Below are positions 1-13,306 of a stretch of 52,431 nt of DNA, piece after piece (the stretch's first letter is position 1; each line of letters begins with the position of its first letter). Made by a program: the position numbers and the translations under genes. The notes beneath the pieces are model-generated. The model was not told the origin of the DNA, ran no database searches, and was given only the letters and a program-made list of their open reading frames with translations. The stretch covers positions 1 through 52,431 of the forward strand of contig NZ_CAJHOB010000017.1 in NCBI RefSeq assembly GCF_905120355.1. The letters run 5' to 3'. This DNA comes from Azonexus hydrophilus (GTDB lineage: Bacteria; Pseudomonadota; Gammaproteobacteria; Burkholderiales; Rhodocyclaceae).

Positions 1-183
1 GCCTTAGCTTATTCCAGCCCGGTGGCTGTCCAAACGACCGGGACCACCGCACTTCCCACCGGCCAGTACCGTGCTGGACGTGAAATTGAAATTTTCGCGG
101 ATGAGCGCTCGCGGCGTGTCCGCATGAATCGAATTCTGCGCCGGCAAGTCGATTTCGAGCGCGTCAGTCTCGTCGATTTGTGA
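1..183 (+). CDS. C-terminal fragment of an unidentified protein
   Basis: The window opens inside a reading frame that stays open from base 1 to a TGA at 181-183, giving 60 residues. The tail is rich in Arg and acidic residues (FADERSRRVR) and ends FERVSLVDL. I do not recognise the family. It lies on the same strand as the DUF971 gene, 51 bases before that gene's start, so it could be the last gene of an upstream unit. The high codon-position GC of this genome makes chance open frames common, so it may not be real coding sequence. No signal or membrane segment is visible in the part present. Confidence 0.4.
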   Translation, partial: ALAYSSPVAVQTTGTTALPTGQYRAGREIEIFADERSRRVRMNRILRRQVDFERVSLVDL

Positions 184-234
184 CAAGCCGGCCGCGTTCG
201 CGGTAGACTCGCAAGCTTGCTGGAGATTGCCCTG

Positions 235-645
235 ATGACTTCGCCAATACCTGTGCCGGAAGCCGTTCGTTTGCTTACCAAGAGTCGCGTACTTGAATTG
301 CAGTATGCCGCAGGCGAGGTTTACCGTCTCGATTTCGAATATCTGCGTGTCTACACGCCTTCAGCGGAAGCACGCGGGCACGCTCCGGGTCAGGAAGTCC
401 TGCAGACAGGCAAGCGTAATGTCGAGTTGCTTGCTGTCGAACCGGTGGGCTCTTATGCCCTCAAACTGATCTTTTCTGATGGCCATGAAAGTGGCCTCTA
501 CCCCTGGGAACTGCTTTACAACCTCGCGGTGCACCACGATCAGCTCTGGGCACAATATCTCAAACTGATCGAATCTCGCGGCGCCTCGCGTGACGTTGAT
601 TCGACACCGCGCTTCCAGCACTCTGCCTGCGGCTCGCGCCATTGA
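235..645 (+). CDS. DUF971 (gamma-butyrobetaine hydroxylase N-terminal-like) protein
   Basis: This 136-residue protein matches the small DUF971 family: [24 protein letters not shown] near the N-terminus, then [22 protein letters not shown]. The family shares its fold with the N-terminal domain of gamma-butyrobetaine hydroxylase and is often encoded next to ubiE in betaproteobacteria; its biochemical role is unsettled. I chose ATG 235 because GGAG lies at 222-225 with 9-base spacing; a TTG at 217 would add six residues without a better ribosome site. The stop is 4 bases before ubiE, so the two are probably cotranscribed. The C-terminal tail after LIESRG is poorly conserved-looking. Confidence 0.85.
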   Translation: MTSPIPVPEAVRLLTKSRVLELQYAAGEVYRLDFEYLRVYTPSAEARGHAPGQEVLQTGKRNVELLAVEPVGSYALKLIFSDGHESGLYPWELLYNLAVHHDQLWAQYLKLIESRGASRDVDSTPRFQHSACGSRH

Positions 646-649
646 ATTC

Positions 650-1390
650 ATGACTCAAGATAAAACCACACATTTCGGCTACGAAACCGTTGCCGAGCAG
701 GAAAAGGCGCGCCGGGTGCGCGACGTGTTCGATTCGGTCGCCGGCCGCTACGACTTGATGAACGATCTCATGTCGGCCGGCATGCATCGCCTGTGGAAAG
801 CCTTCACCATTGCCCGCAGCGGTGTGCGGGAAGGCTCCCGCGTACTTGATGTAGCTGGCGGCACGGGTGATCTCTCACTGGCATTCGCCAAACGGGTCGG
901 CAAGAGCGGGCAGGTCTGGCTGACCGACATCAACAACGCCATGCTGGCGCACGGCCGTGATCGCCTGACCAATAAGGGCTACATGCTGCCGGTAGCTCAA
1001 TGCGATGCGGAACGACTGCCTTTTCCTGACGACTGGTTTGACTGTGTCACCGTTGCATTCGGTCTGCGCAACATGACCCACAAGGATGCCGCCTTGCGTG
1101 AAATGACGCGGGTACTGCGTCCAGGCGGTTGCCTGATGGTGCTTGAGTTCTCACAGGTATGGAAACCACTGGCCCCGATCTATGATTTCTATTCATTCCA
1201 GGTCATTCCGCGCATCGGCGGCATGGTGACTCGGGACCCAGACAGCTACCGTTACCTTTCCGAATCCATCCGCGTCCATCCGGACCAGGACACCTTGAAG
1301 GGCATGATGGAAGCTGCAGGACTGTCACGCGTCGAATACTTCAACATGACTTTTGGTGTAGTCGCCCTGCACCGCGGCTACAAACTCTGA
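650..1390 (+). CDS. ubiE: Ubiquinone/menaquinone biosynthesis C-methyltransferase UbiE
   Basis: A 246-residue SAM-dependent methyltransferase that carries out the C-methylation of 2-polyprenyl-6-methoxy-1,4-benzoquinol (and demethylmenaquinol where present). The N-terminus has the UbiE signature FGYETV...[24 protein letters not shown], followed by the SAM-binding motif [11 protein letters not shown] and the UbiE/COQ5 motif [25 protein letters not shown]. It ends in the conserved [12 protein letters not shown]. The ATG at 650 gives the family's usual start and length; an upstream in-frame extension lacks family similarity. It sits between DUF971 and ubiJ, a common quinone-pathway arrangement. 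Confidence 0.97.
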   Translation: MTQDKTTHFGYETVAEQEKARRVRDVFDSVAGRYDLMNDLMSAGMHRLWKAFTIARSGVREGSRVLDVAGGTGDLSLAFAKRVGKSGQVWLTDINNAMLAHGRDRLTNKGYMLPVAQCDAERLPFPDDWFDCVTVAFGLRNMTHKDAALREMTRVLRPGGCLMVLEFSQVWKPLAPIYDFYSFQVIPRIGGMVTRDPDSYRYLSESIRVHPDQDTLKGMMEAAGLSRVEYFNMTFGVVALHRGYKL

Positions 1391-1397
1391 CCGCACC

Positions 1398-1976
1398 ATG
1401 GAAGCTCTGCAGCAGCTTTTCCTCGCGCCGCTCAATCATCTGCTACGCCAGAATGCCTGGGCAGGAGAACGGCTGGCACGCCATGCCGGCGCGACTGTCT
1501 TGCTGCGCACTGCTGATCGTGCCGTATTCTCTTTCGCCATCGAGCAGAATGGCGGCTTCCGCGCCTGCGAACCCGCCTCCGGCCCCGCTGTCACCATCGA
1601 ACTGCCCGCTGATTTCCTCGTTCGCTTGCTGACCGACCGCAGCGGCTTGCTTGCCAGCGCACACCTGAGTGGACGTGCTGAGCTTGCAGAAAGCCTGGCC
1701 TTTGTCTTGCGCAATCTGCGCTGGGACAGTGAGGCTGACCTTGCACGCGTGCTTGGTGACATTCCTGCACGCCGCATGGATCAACTTGCTCGCCGCAGCC
1801 TGGCGCAAACGCGCGATGTTGCAGGGCGTAGTATCAGCAACCTGAGCGAATACCTGACTGATGAATCCGGACTGGTCCTGCACTCTTCCGATTTCGCCTC
1901 CTTTATTGCCGCGCGCTCTGCACTTGAACGTGATCTGGCACAGCTCGAACAGCGCCTGACCACACTTTCGACCTAA
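1398..1976 (+). CDS. ubiJ: Ubiquinone biosynthesis accessory factor UbiJ (SCP2 domain)
   Basis: This 192-residue protein starts 7 bases after ubiE. The N-terminal part (residues ~1-105) fits the SCP2 lipid-binding fold that UbiJ uses in the soluble Ubi complex. The C-terminal part (LEDIPARRMDQ-type segment, then ALERDLAQLEQRL) is helical and could form the coiled coil with UbiK. The family normally leads into ubiB, but here the next gene is the convergent atpC, separated by a terminator. Identification rests on position after ubiE, length and overall pattern rather than a catalytic motif, because the protein has none. Confidence 0.85.
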   Translation: MEALQQLFLAPLNHLLRQNAWAGERLARHAGATVLLRTADRAVFSFAIEQNGGFRACEPASGPAVTIELPADFLVRLLTDRSGLLASAHLSGRAELAESLAFVLRNLRWDSEADLARVLGDIPARRMDQLARRSLAQTRDVAGRSISNLSEYLTDESGLVLHSSDFASFIAARSALERDLAQLEQRLTTLST

Positions 1977-1985
1977 GGCAGTTGC

Positions 1986-2014
1986 AAAAAAAAAGCAGCC
2001 ATGCGGCTGCTTTT
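1986..2014. terminator. Bidirectional terminator between ubiJ and atpC
   Basis: A GCAGCC/GGCTGC stem (1995-2000 with 2005-2010, loop ATGC) is flanked by nine A on the left and four T on the right. Read leftwards, the A run becomes a strong U tract for the ATP synthase operon; read rightwards, the T run serves ubiEJ. Confidence 0.85.
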
Positions 2015-2034
2015 CTACTTACTGCACCTGAATT

Positions 2035-2460
2035 TCAGTGCGTATGCTTGCGCAAGCGCTGAATGGTCTGCAGTTGAGCGATTGCCTCGGCCAGCTCGGC
2101 TTGCGCCGCAGCATAATCCATCTCTGCCTGACGGTTGGCAAGCGCTTCCTCTGCACGCTTCTTGGCTTCAAGCGCCTTGGCCTCGTCGAGGTCACGGGCG
2201 CGGATTGCAGTGTCAGCCAGAACGGTAATCATATCCGGCTGGACTTCAAGCATGCCGCCAGAAACATAAACCAGTTCGTAGTCACTTTGCCCGGCCACCT
2301 TCAGACGGATTGCACCGGGCTTGATGCGCGTGAGCAGCGGCGTATGTTGCGGCAGAATGCCGAGTTCCCCGGCTTCGCCGGGGAATACTGCGATCTCCAC
2401 CATGCCGGAGAAGATCGACTCCTCGGCACTGACGACATCACAATGTACGGTCATAACCAT
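2035..2460 (-). CDS. atpC: ATP synthase F1 subunit epsilon
   Basis: The 141-residue epsilon subunit of the F1 central stalk, last gene of the ATP synthase operon. The N-terminal beta-sandwich domain begins [22 protein letters not shown] and contains [23 protein letters not shown], the family's most conserved stretch. The C-terminal helical hairpin ([16 protein letters not shown]...) is the regulatory part that can insert into the alpha3beta3 head. Length matches the usual 135-145 residues. It follows atpD by 26 bases and is followed by a clear terminator at 1986-2014. Confidence 0.97.
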   Translation of the reverse strand: MVMTVHCDVVSAEESIFSGMVEIAVFPGEAGELGILPQHTPLLTRIKPGAIRLKVAGQSDYELVYVSGGMLEVQPDMITVLADTAIRARDLDEAKALEAKKRAEEALANRQAEMDYAAAQAELAEAIAQLQTIQRLRKHTH

Positions 2461-2486
2461 TGCTGGCTCCTATGCGTAACCCTGCA

Positions 2487-3926
<1,440 letters not shown>

Positions 3927-4790
3927 TCAGACAGCGGCGGCACCGCTGACAATTTCCGAGAGTTCCTTGGTAATTGCAGCCTGACGGGCCTTGTTGTAGA
4001 CCAGCTTCAATTCACCGATCACGCTCTTGGCGTTATCGGACGCAGACTTCATCGCCACCATGCGCGCCGATTGCTCGGACGCCATGTTTTCGGCCACGGC
4101 CTGATAAATCAAAGCTTCGACATAACGCATCAGCAGATCGTCGATGACCACTTGTGCATCCGGCTCATAGACATAATCCCAACCAGGCTCACGCTCAGTT
4201 TTGATGACGTCGTCGGCCAGCGGCAACACCTTCTCGAACACAGGCTCCTGCTTCATCGTATTGATGAAGCGGGTGTATCCCAGATAGAGGGCGTCGATTT
4301 CGCCATTCATGTAGGCATCCAGCTGCACCTTGAGCGGCCCGATGAGCTTTTCCAGGTGCGGGGTGTCGCCCAGCGAAACAACTTGCGAAACCACCTTGGC
4401 ACCAGCACGCTGCATGAAACCCAGGCCCTTGTTGCCGACGCAGGTCGCCTGAAACTTGACGCCCTCACTGTCGAACGCCTTCATCTTGCTCAACACAAGC
4501 CGCAGGACGTTGGCGTTGAGGCCACCGCACAGCCCTTTGTCCGACGTCACCAGTACGATGCCGACATTCTTGGGCGCGCGCGTTTGCAGGAACGGATGCT
4601 TGTACTCGGTCAGGGCGTGGGCGAGATTGCTCGCCACGCGCCGGATCTTTTCACCATATGGACGGGAGGCGCGCATCCGGTCCTGCGCCTTGCGCATTTT
4701 GGATGCCGCCACCATTTCCATGGCTTTGGTGATCTTGCGCGTGTTTTCAACGCTCTTGATCTTGTTGCGAATTTCCTTGCCGCTTGCCAT
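3927..4790 (-). CDS. atpG: ATP synthase F1 subunit gamma
   Basis: A 287-residue central-stalk rotor subunit. The N-terminal helix [36 protein letters not shown] is nearly invariant in the family, and the C-terminal helix ([33 protein letters not shown]) is the other half of the coiled-coil shaft. The central [15 protein letters not shown] motif is seen as [15 protein letters not shown]. It lies between atpA (14-base gap) and atpD (36-base gap), in standard operon order. Confidence 0.98.
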   Translation of the reverse strand: MASGKEIRNKIKSVENTRKITKAMEMVAASKMRKAQDRMRASRPYGEKIRRVASNLAHALTEYKHPFLQTRAPKNVGIVLVTSDKGLCGGLNANVLRLVLSKMKAFDSEGVKFQATCVGNKGLGFMQRAGAKVVSQVVSLGDTPHLEKLIGPLKVQLDAYMNGEIDALYLGYTRFINTMKQEPVFEKVLPLADDVIKTEREPGWDYVYEPDAQVVIDDLLMRYVEALIYQAVAENMASEQSARMVAMKSASDNAKSVIGELKLVYNKARQAAITKELSEIVSGAAAV

Positions 4791-4804
4791 GGCGTTCTCC
4801 TAGA

Positions 4805-6343
4805 TCAGGCCCAGGTGCTCTTGAAAGCCTGGATACCGGCAGCCAGGGCCTTTTCGGAATCAGCGCTCAGATCTGCCGTCGATTCCATGGTGTTCATGAC
4901 ATCGGCGCAGTTGGTCTTGAGATAGCTGATCATCGCTTTTTCGCACTCGAGGGCGCGCTTGACTTCAACATCGTCAAAATAGCCCTTGTCGGCCGCATAC
5001 AGGGTGACAGCCATTTCCGAGATGCTCATCGGCGAATATTGCGGTTGCTTCATCAGCTCGGTCACCAGACGGCCACGCTCCAGCTGTTTGCGGGTTGCTT
5101 CGTCGAGATCAGAAGCAAACTGCGCGAATGCAGCCAGTTCACGGTACTGGGCCAGCGCCAGACGCACACCACCGCCAAGCTTCTTGATCAGCTTGGTTTG
5201 GGCGGCACCACCAACGCGGGACACCGAGATACCGGCGTTGATCGCAGGACGAATACCGGCGTTGAACAGGTCGGTTTCCAGGAAGATCTGGCCGTCGGTG
5301 ATGGAGATCACGTTGGTCGGAACGAAAGCAGAAACGTCACCAGCCTGGGTTTCGATCACCGGCAGAGCGGTCAGCGAACCGGTCTTGCCCTTGACTTCGC
5401 CATTGGTGTACTTCTCGACGAAGTCCTCGTTAACGCGAGCAGCGCGCTCGAGCAGACGGGAGTGGAGATAGAACACATCGCCCGGATAGGCTTCGCGGCC
5501 TGGCGGACGGCGCAGCAGCAGGGAGACCTGACGGTAGCCCCACGCTTGCTTGGTCAAATCGTCGTAAATGATCAGGGCGTCCTGGCCACGGTCGCGGAAG
5601 TACTCACCCATGGTGCAACCGGCGTAAGGGGCCAGATATTGCAGGGCAGCAGATTCCGAGGCAGAGGCGGCAACCACGATGGTGTATTCCATGGCGCCAT
5701 TTTCTTCGAGCTTGCGCACGACGTTGGCGATGGTGGAAGCCTTCTGGCCGATCGCGACATACACGCAGAACAGGTTCTTGCCCTTCTGGTTGATGATGGT
5801 GTCGACAGCAACGGCGGTCTTGCCGGTCTGACGGTCACCAATGATCAACTCACGCTGACCACGGCCAACCGGCACCATGGAGTCAACGCACTTGAGGCCA
5901 GTCTGCACCGGTTGCGACACCGATTTACGCCAGATCACGCCCGGGGCGACCTTTTCAATCTTGTCGGTCAGCTTGGCATTGATCGGGCCCTTGCCGTCGA
6001 TCGGCTGGCCCAGCGTGTTGACCACGCGGCCGAGCAGTTCCGGGCCAACCGGCACTTCGAGAATGCGGCCGGTCGTCTTGACCGTATCGCCTTCGGAAAT
6101 GTGGTCGTATTCACCCAGCACCACCGCGCCGACGGAATCACGTTCGAGGTTGAGCGCCATACCAAAGGTGTTGCCGGGGAATTCCAGCATTTCACCCTGC
6201 ATGACGTCCTGCAAGCCATGCACGCGACAGATGCCGTCAGTGACGGAAACCACGGTGCCCTGCGTACGCACTTCCGATGCGCCTTGCAGGTTCTGGATCT
6301 TGCTCTTGATCAGTTCAGAAATTTCGGAAGGATTCAACTGCAT
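4805..6343 (-). CDS. atpA: ATP synthase F1 subunit alpha
   Basis: A 512-residue non-catalytic nucleotide-binding subunit of the F1 head. The P-loop GDRQTGKT falls at residues 169-176, the same numbering as in E. coli, and the start [16 protein letters not shown] is canonical. The conserved arginine-finger region [12 protein letters not shown] is present. It follows atpH by 9 bases. The 538-codon open frame on the opposite strand (4784-6400) is a mirror of this gene's codon bias and is not annotated. Confidence 0.98.
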   Translation of the reverse strand: MQLNPSEISELIKSKIQNLQGASEVRTQGTVVSVTDGICRVHGLQDVMQGEMLEFPGNTFGMALNLERDSVGAVVLGEYDHISEGDTVKTTGRILEVPVGPELLGRVVNTLGQPIDGKGPINAKLTDKIEKVAPGVIWRKSVSQPVQTGLKCVDSMVPVGRGQRELIIGDRQTGKTAVAVDTIINQKGKNLFCVYVAIGQKASTIANVVRKLEENGAMEYTIVVAASASESAALQYLAPYAGCTMGEYFRDRGQDALIIYDDLTKQAWGYRQVSLLLRRPPGREAYPGDVFYLHSRLLERAARVNEDFVEKYTNGEVKGKTGSLTALPVIETQAGDVSAFVPTNVISITDGQIFLETDLFNAGIRPAINAGISVSRVGGAAQTKLIKKLGGGVRLALAQYRELAAFAQFASDLDEATRKQLERGRLVTELMKQPQYSPMSISEMAVTLYAADKGYFDDVEVKRALECEKAMISYLKTNCADVMNTMESTADLSADSEKALAAGIQAFKSTWA

Positions 6344-6352
6344 GAAAATCTC

Positions 6353-6886
6353 CTAGTTGTTCAGCGCCACGGCCATGGCATCGAGTTTGCCGCGCACTGA
6401 AGCATCCAGCATCTGGTCACCGACGGTGACGCGCACACCACCGATCAGACTCGGGTCAACTTCGACGCGAGCCGTCAGGCGGGTTCCGAAACGAGGCTCC
6501 AGTTGCTGCATGAGAGCAGCCACCTGGGCGTCATCAATCGGGAAGGCGGAGTACACCACCGCCTCCTGCACGCCTTCTTCCTGACTTTTTGCCAGTTCGA
6601 AGAGCCGGGAAATTTCCGGCAGCAGCGCAAGACGCCGGTTTTCGGCAAGGGTGCGAACAAAATTGGCAAGAATCGCATCGCTGTCAGCCGACAGCGAAAT
6701 GAACAATTCAGCCACCTGTTCCGTGGAGAGCCGGGGATTAGTCATGACCTCGGTCATTTCCTTATCCTGGGCAATCAGCGCCAGCCTTTGCAGGCGCTGT
6801 GACCAGAGGCCCTGAGCCCCGCTTTCCTTGGCCAGCCTGTAGGCGGCTTCAGCGTAGGGGCGAGCGATGGTGACGGATTCAGCCAT
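6353..6886 (-). CDS. atpH: ATP synthase F1 subunit delta
   Basis: A 177-residue peripheral-stalk subunit (OSCP-type) linking the b dimer to the top of F1. The N-terminus ESVTIARPYAEAAYRLAKESG matches the delta family's helical bundle, and the C-terminal region ends LIGGVRVTVGDQMLDASVRGKLDAM, the family signature. It starts 5 bases after the atpF stop, so the two genes are probably translationally coupled. Confidence 0.97.
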   Translation of the reverse strand: MAESVTIARPYAEAAYRLAKESGAQGLWSQRLQRLALIAQDKEMTEVMTNPRLSTEQVAELFISLSADSDAILANFVRTLAENRRLALLPEISRLFELAKSQEEGVQEAVVYSAFPIDDAQVAALMQQLEPRFGTRLTARVEVDPSLIGGVRVTVGDQMLDASVRGKLDAMAVALNN

Positions 6887-6891
6887 ATGCT

Positions 6892-7362
6892 TTACAGATC
6901 CTGTTTGATCGTGGCCAGAATGTCGGAATGAGCCTGGGCGTTGATCTCGCGGCGCAGAATTTGTTCGGCGCCGTTGATGACCAGGGCAGCGACCTGTTCG
7001 CGAATCTGCTCTTTGGCGCGCACCGCTTCCTGCTCGATTTCTGCCTTGGCACCGGTCACGATGCGCTCGGCTTCCACCTTGGCCGCAGCCTTGGCTTCTT
7101 CGATCAGTTGGGCGCCGCGCTTTTCAGCATTGGCGATCAGTTCTGCAGCCTTTTCCTTGCCTTCGCGGAGAGCTTCCGTCGAACGCTTGGTGGCCAATTC
7201 GAGATCCTGCTTGCCGCGTTCAGCAGCAGCCAGACCATCCGCGATCTTCTTCGCACGCTCGTCGAGCGCCTTCACAATGGGCGGCCACACGAATTGCATC
7301 GTGAACCACGCCAGAATGAAGAACACAACGAGCTGTGCAAACAACGTTGCGTTCAGATTCAC
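6892..7362 (-). CDS. atpF: ATP synthase Fo subunit b
   Basis: A 156-residue subunit with one N-terminal membrane helix ([23 protein letters not shown], residues ~6-28) followed by a long charged helix rich in Ala, Glu and Lys that forms the right-handed coiled coil of the peripheral stalk. Only one b-type gene is present, so the stalk should be a b2 homodimer. It sits between atpE (42-base gap) and atpH (5-base gap). Confidence 0.98.
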   Translation of the reverse strand: MNLNATLFAQLVVFFILAWFTMQFVWPPIVKALDERAKKIADGLAAAERGKQDLELATKRSTEALREGKEKAAELIANAEKRGAQLIEEAKAAAKVEAERIVTGAKAEIEQEAVRAKEQIREQVAALVINGAEQILRREINAQAHSDILATIKQDL

Positions 7363-7404
7363 GGTTCTAGTCCTCTTCTAAAGGGTTAATCGGAAGAGGG
7401 CTAA

Positions 7405-8887
<1,483 letters not shown>

Positions 8888-8928
8888 GGTGTCATGCAAT
8901 CGTCAGCCGGTGTGCCACACAGACCTAA

Positions 8929-8958
8929 ATGATACAAGACTTCAAAAAAGACCGTCAA
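8929..8958 (-). promoter_or_regulatory. Sigma70-type promoter of the atp operon
   Basis: On the minus strand, TTGACG (8953-8958) and TATCAT (8929-8934) are separated by 18 bases. Five of six bases match the -35 consensus and five of six the -10. It lies in the 113-base gap between parB and atpI, about 40 bases upstream of the atpI start, and so can drive atpIBEFHAGDC independently of the mnmG-parB unit. Confidence 0.7.
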
Positions 8959-9000
8959 TGGGAATTACGGGTTAACCGCAATCGACAAACCACCGCAGCC

Positions 9001-9852
9001 TCAGCGCAGACGCCCCAGAATCCCCTCCAGCTGGTCCAGACTGCCGAACTCGATGGTGATCTTGCCCGCCCCTTTTTTGTTGCTGCGAATGGCGACATTG
9101 GCGCCCACCGCATCGGCAATTTCTTCCTGCAGTCGTAGCAGATCACGGTCAGGCGCTGGTGTCGCTGTTTTTTTCGGCGGATTGACGATCTGCTGCACCA
9201 GGCGCTCAGCTTCCCGCACCGAGAGCGACTGCTTGACGATACGCTGCGCCACCGCCACCTGCTGCACTGCCGACAAGGGCAACAAGGCGCGCGCATGGCC
9301 CATGTCGAGCTTGCCGACCTGCAGCAATTCCTGCACGCCAGCGCTCAGCTGCAGCAGCCGCAACAGGTTGGAGGTTGCCGGACGTGAGCGGCCCACGGCT
9401 TCAGCCGCCTGCTGGTGACTGAGGCCGAACTCGTCGATCAGCCGTTGCAAACCCTGAGCTTCTTCCAGCGGGTTGAGGTTTTCGCGCTGAATATTCTCGA
9501 TCAGCGCCATGGCCAGCGCCTGTTCGTCGGCTATCTTGCGTACCAGCACCGGCACTTCGGCCAGCCCTGCCCGCTGTGCAGCCCGCCAGCGCCGTTCGCC
9601 GGCAACAATTTCGTAGCGCTCGGCACCCGGTGTGCTATCGATGGCGCGCACCAGAATCGGCTGCATCACACCCTGAGCAGTAATCGAAGCGGCCAGTTCA
9701 TCCAGCGACGCTTCGTCCATCCGGGTTCGCGGCTGGTATTTGCCCGACCGCAAACGCTCGACCGGCAGTTTGCGCAACTCCTCTTCCGCTTTGGCACCGC
9801 TACCCGCCAGCAATGCGTCGAGGCCGCGCCCCAATCCCTTCAACTTGCTCAT
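9001..9852 (-). CDS. parB: Chromosome partitioning protein ParB
   Basis: A 283-residue ParB/Spo0J-family DNA-binding CTPase. It begins [17 protein letters not shown] and has the ParB box motifs QPILVR and GERRWRAAQRAG (CTP-binding pocket), then ENIQRENLNPLEEAQG. The helix-turn-helix LSHQQAAEAVGRSRPATSNLLRLLQL follows, and a C-terminal dimerisation domain closes the protein. Its start overlaps the parA stop by 4 bases. No parS site was recognised by eye in the window. Confidence 0.97.
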   Translation of the reverse strand: MSKLKGLGRGLDALLAGSGAKAEEELRKLPVERLRSGKYQPRTRMDEASLDELAASITAQGVMQPILVRAIDSTPGAERYEIVAGERRWRAAQRAGLAEVPVLVRKIADEQALAMALIENIQRENLNPLEEAQGLQRLIDEFGLSHQQAAEAVGRSRPATSNLLRLLQLSAGVQELLQVGKLDMGHARALLPLSAVQQVAVAQRIVKQSLSVREAERLVQQIVNPPKKTATPAPDRDLLRLQEEIADAVGANVAIRSNKKGAGKITIEFGSLDQLEGILGRLR

Positions 9853-10610
9853 GCGCTCACCCTTTCGAGAATTTCCTGGGCGAGTGCGTTATATGCCTGC
9901 GCCCCCTTCGAGTTTTTGTCGAATGCATTGACCGGCTTGCCATAGGACGGCGCTTCCGCCAAGCGCACATTGCGCGGCACGATGGTCTGATACACCTTGT
10001 CGCCGAAATGGTTTTCCAGTTCGCTCGACACTTGCTGCGTCAGCGTGCTCTGGCTGTTGTACATGGTGCGCAGCAAGCCCTCGATTTCCAGCCGGGCATT
10101 CAGACTGTGGCGGATCTTGCGCAGGGTTTCGACCAGATCGGACAAGCCTTCCAGCGCGTAATACTCGCACTGCATGGGGATCAGCACCGAATCTGCAGCC
10201 ACCAGGGCATTCACGGTCAGCATGTTGAGCGCCGGCGGACAGTCGATGAGAACGAAATCGTAGCTCGCCCGGCCATCTGCCAGGGCTTCCTTCAAGCGGA
10301 ACTCGCGTCGTTCCAGCTCGATCAGCTCAACCTCCGCCCCTGCCAGCTCGCGGTTGGCCGGCAGGATGTCGAAGGCAAATTCAGTCGCGATGCACACTTC
10401 CTGCAGCCCTGCCGCACCGATCAACAGCTGATACACCGTCGGCAGCGCCTCTTTCTTGGTGATGCCGGCGCCCGTCGTGGCATTGCCCTGCGGATCCATG
10501 TCGATGAGCAGCACGCGCTGCCCCGCTGCGCCTAAAGCGGCGGCAAGATTGACGGCTGTCGTGGTCTTGCCGACGCCGCCTTTCTGATTGGTGATGGCCA
10601 GTATCTTCAT
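9849..10610 (-). CDS. parA: Chromosome partitioning ATPase ParA
   Basis: A 253-residue ParA/Soj ATPase with the deviant Walker A motif KGGVGKTT at residues 10-17, [15 protein letters not shown] (Walker A'-type loop) and [14 protein letters not shown] (Walker B). It works with ParB to move the origin region. The gene overlaps rsmG upstream and parB downstream by 4 bases each, which points to coupled translation within the mnmG-rsmG-parA-parB unit. Confidence 0.97.
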   Translation of the reverse strand: MKILAITNQKGGVGKTTTAVNLAAALGAAGQRVLLIDMDPQGNATTGAGITKKEALPTVYQLLIGAAGLQEVCIATEFAFDILPANRELAGAEVELIELERREFRLKEALADGRASYDFVLIDCPPALNMLTVNALVAADSVLIPMQCEYYALEGLSDLVETLRKIRHSLNARLEIEGLLRTMYNSQSTLTQQVSSELENHFGDKVYQTIVPRNVRLAEAPSYGKPVNAFDKNSKGAQAYNALAQEILERVSA

Positions 10611-11256
10611 GCGCCCACTTTCAGGAAAATGAGATGTCGCTCCGCCGCCAGACCGGGAACGGTCAGGACCAGCGTGCGTTCAACAACGATGTCTGGCGCC
10701 AATGCGGCAATTTCCTCCGCCGGATACGCCCCCTTCATGGCCAGCCAGCGCCCGTCGGGTGCCAGCAGGTGGCGGGTCAGTTCGACGAAGGTCTTCAAAT
10801 CGGCGAAGGCACGCGAACTGATCTGCGCATACTGGCCTGTCATCTGCTCCACCCGCGCATGATGCACGCGCAGATTGCGCAGACCAAGCTCAATCGCCGC
10901 CTGCTGCAGGAATGTTGCTTTTTTCTGCACCGTATCCACCAGACTCACCGACAACTGCGGCCGGGCAATGGCCAGCGGGATACCAGGCAAACCCCCGCCT
11001 GCCCCGACGTCGAGCAGCGCCCCCTCACCGACGTGCGGCACGATCGCCAGCGAATCGAGCAAGTGGTGCGACAGCGCTTGCTGCGGATCGCGCAAAGCCG
11101 TGAGATTGTAGGTCTTGTTCCATTTCAGGAGCAGCCGGCAAAAAGCCAGCACCCTCTCCTGCGCCGCCAGCGGCAGCGACAGACCCAGTTCCGCCAATCC
11201 TGCCGCCAGCGCTGGTGCCAGCCCGCTTTCTACCGTTTGTGGATGCAATTCGTGAT

Positions 11257-11260
<4 letters not shown>
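10607..11260 (-). CDS. rsmG: 16S rRNA (guanine-527-N7)-methyltransferase RsmG
   Basis: A 217-residue GidB-family methyltransferase. Family features seen are [16 protein letters not shown], the SAM site [35 protein letters not shown], and the [20 protein letters not shown] segment. Loss of this enzyme gives low-level streptomycin resistance in other bacteria. It starts within the mnmG stop (4-base overlap) and ends within the parA start. Confidence 0.97.
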
Positions 11261-13143
<1,883 letters not shown>

Positions 13144-13306
13144 GGGCACGAAACGCTGAATGGGTTGCTGCAGCGCACCACGGCGCCGCCAGAGAGCCGG
13201 TGATTTTACGTCAGGTGACCGGAAAAACACAGAAAGCCCCTGGCGCAAGCCTTTCCAGACGGAATTTCTCTTGCTCGCCAGCCATGCTTACAGTAATTTG
13301 CTGCCC

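Noticed and set aside
4784..6400. A 538-codon open frame opposite atpA
   Set aside because: It is a shadow of atpA, whose identity and motifs are certain.
9001..10610. Possible parS site near parAB
   Set aside because: I looked for the TGTTTCACGTGAAACA pattern around these genes and across the window and saw no convincing copy.
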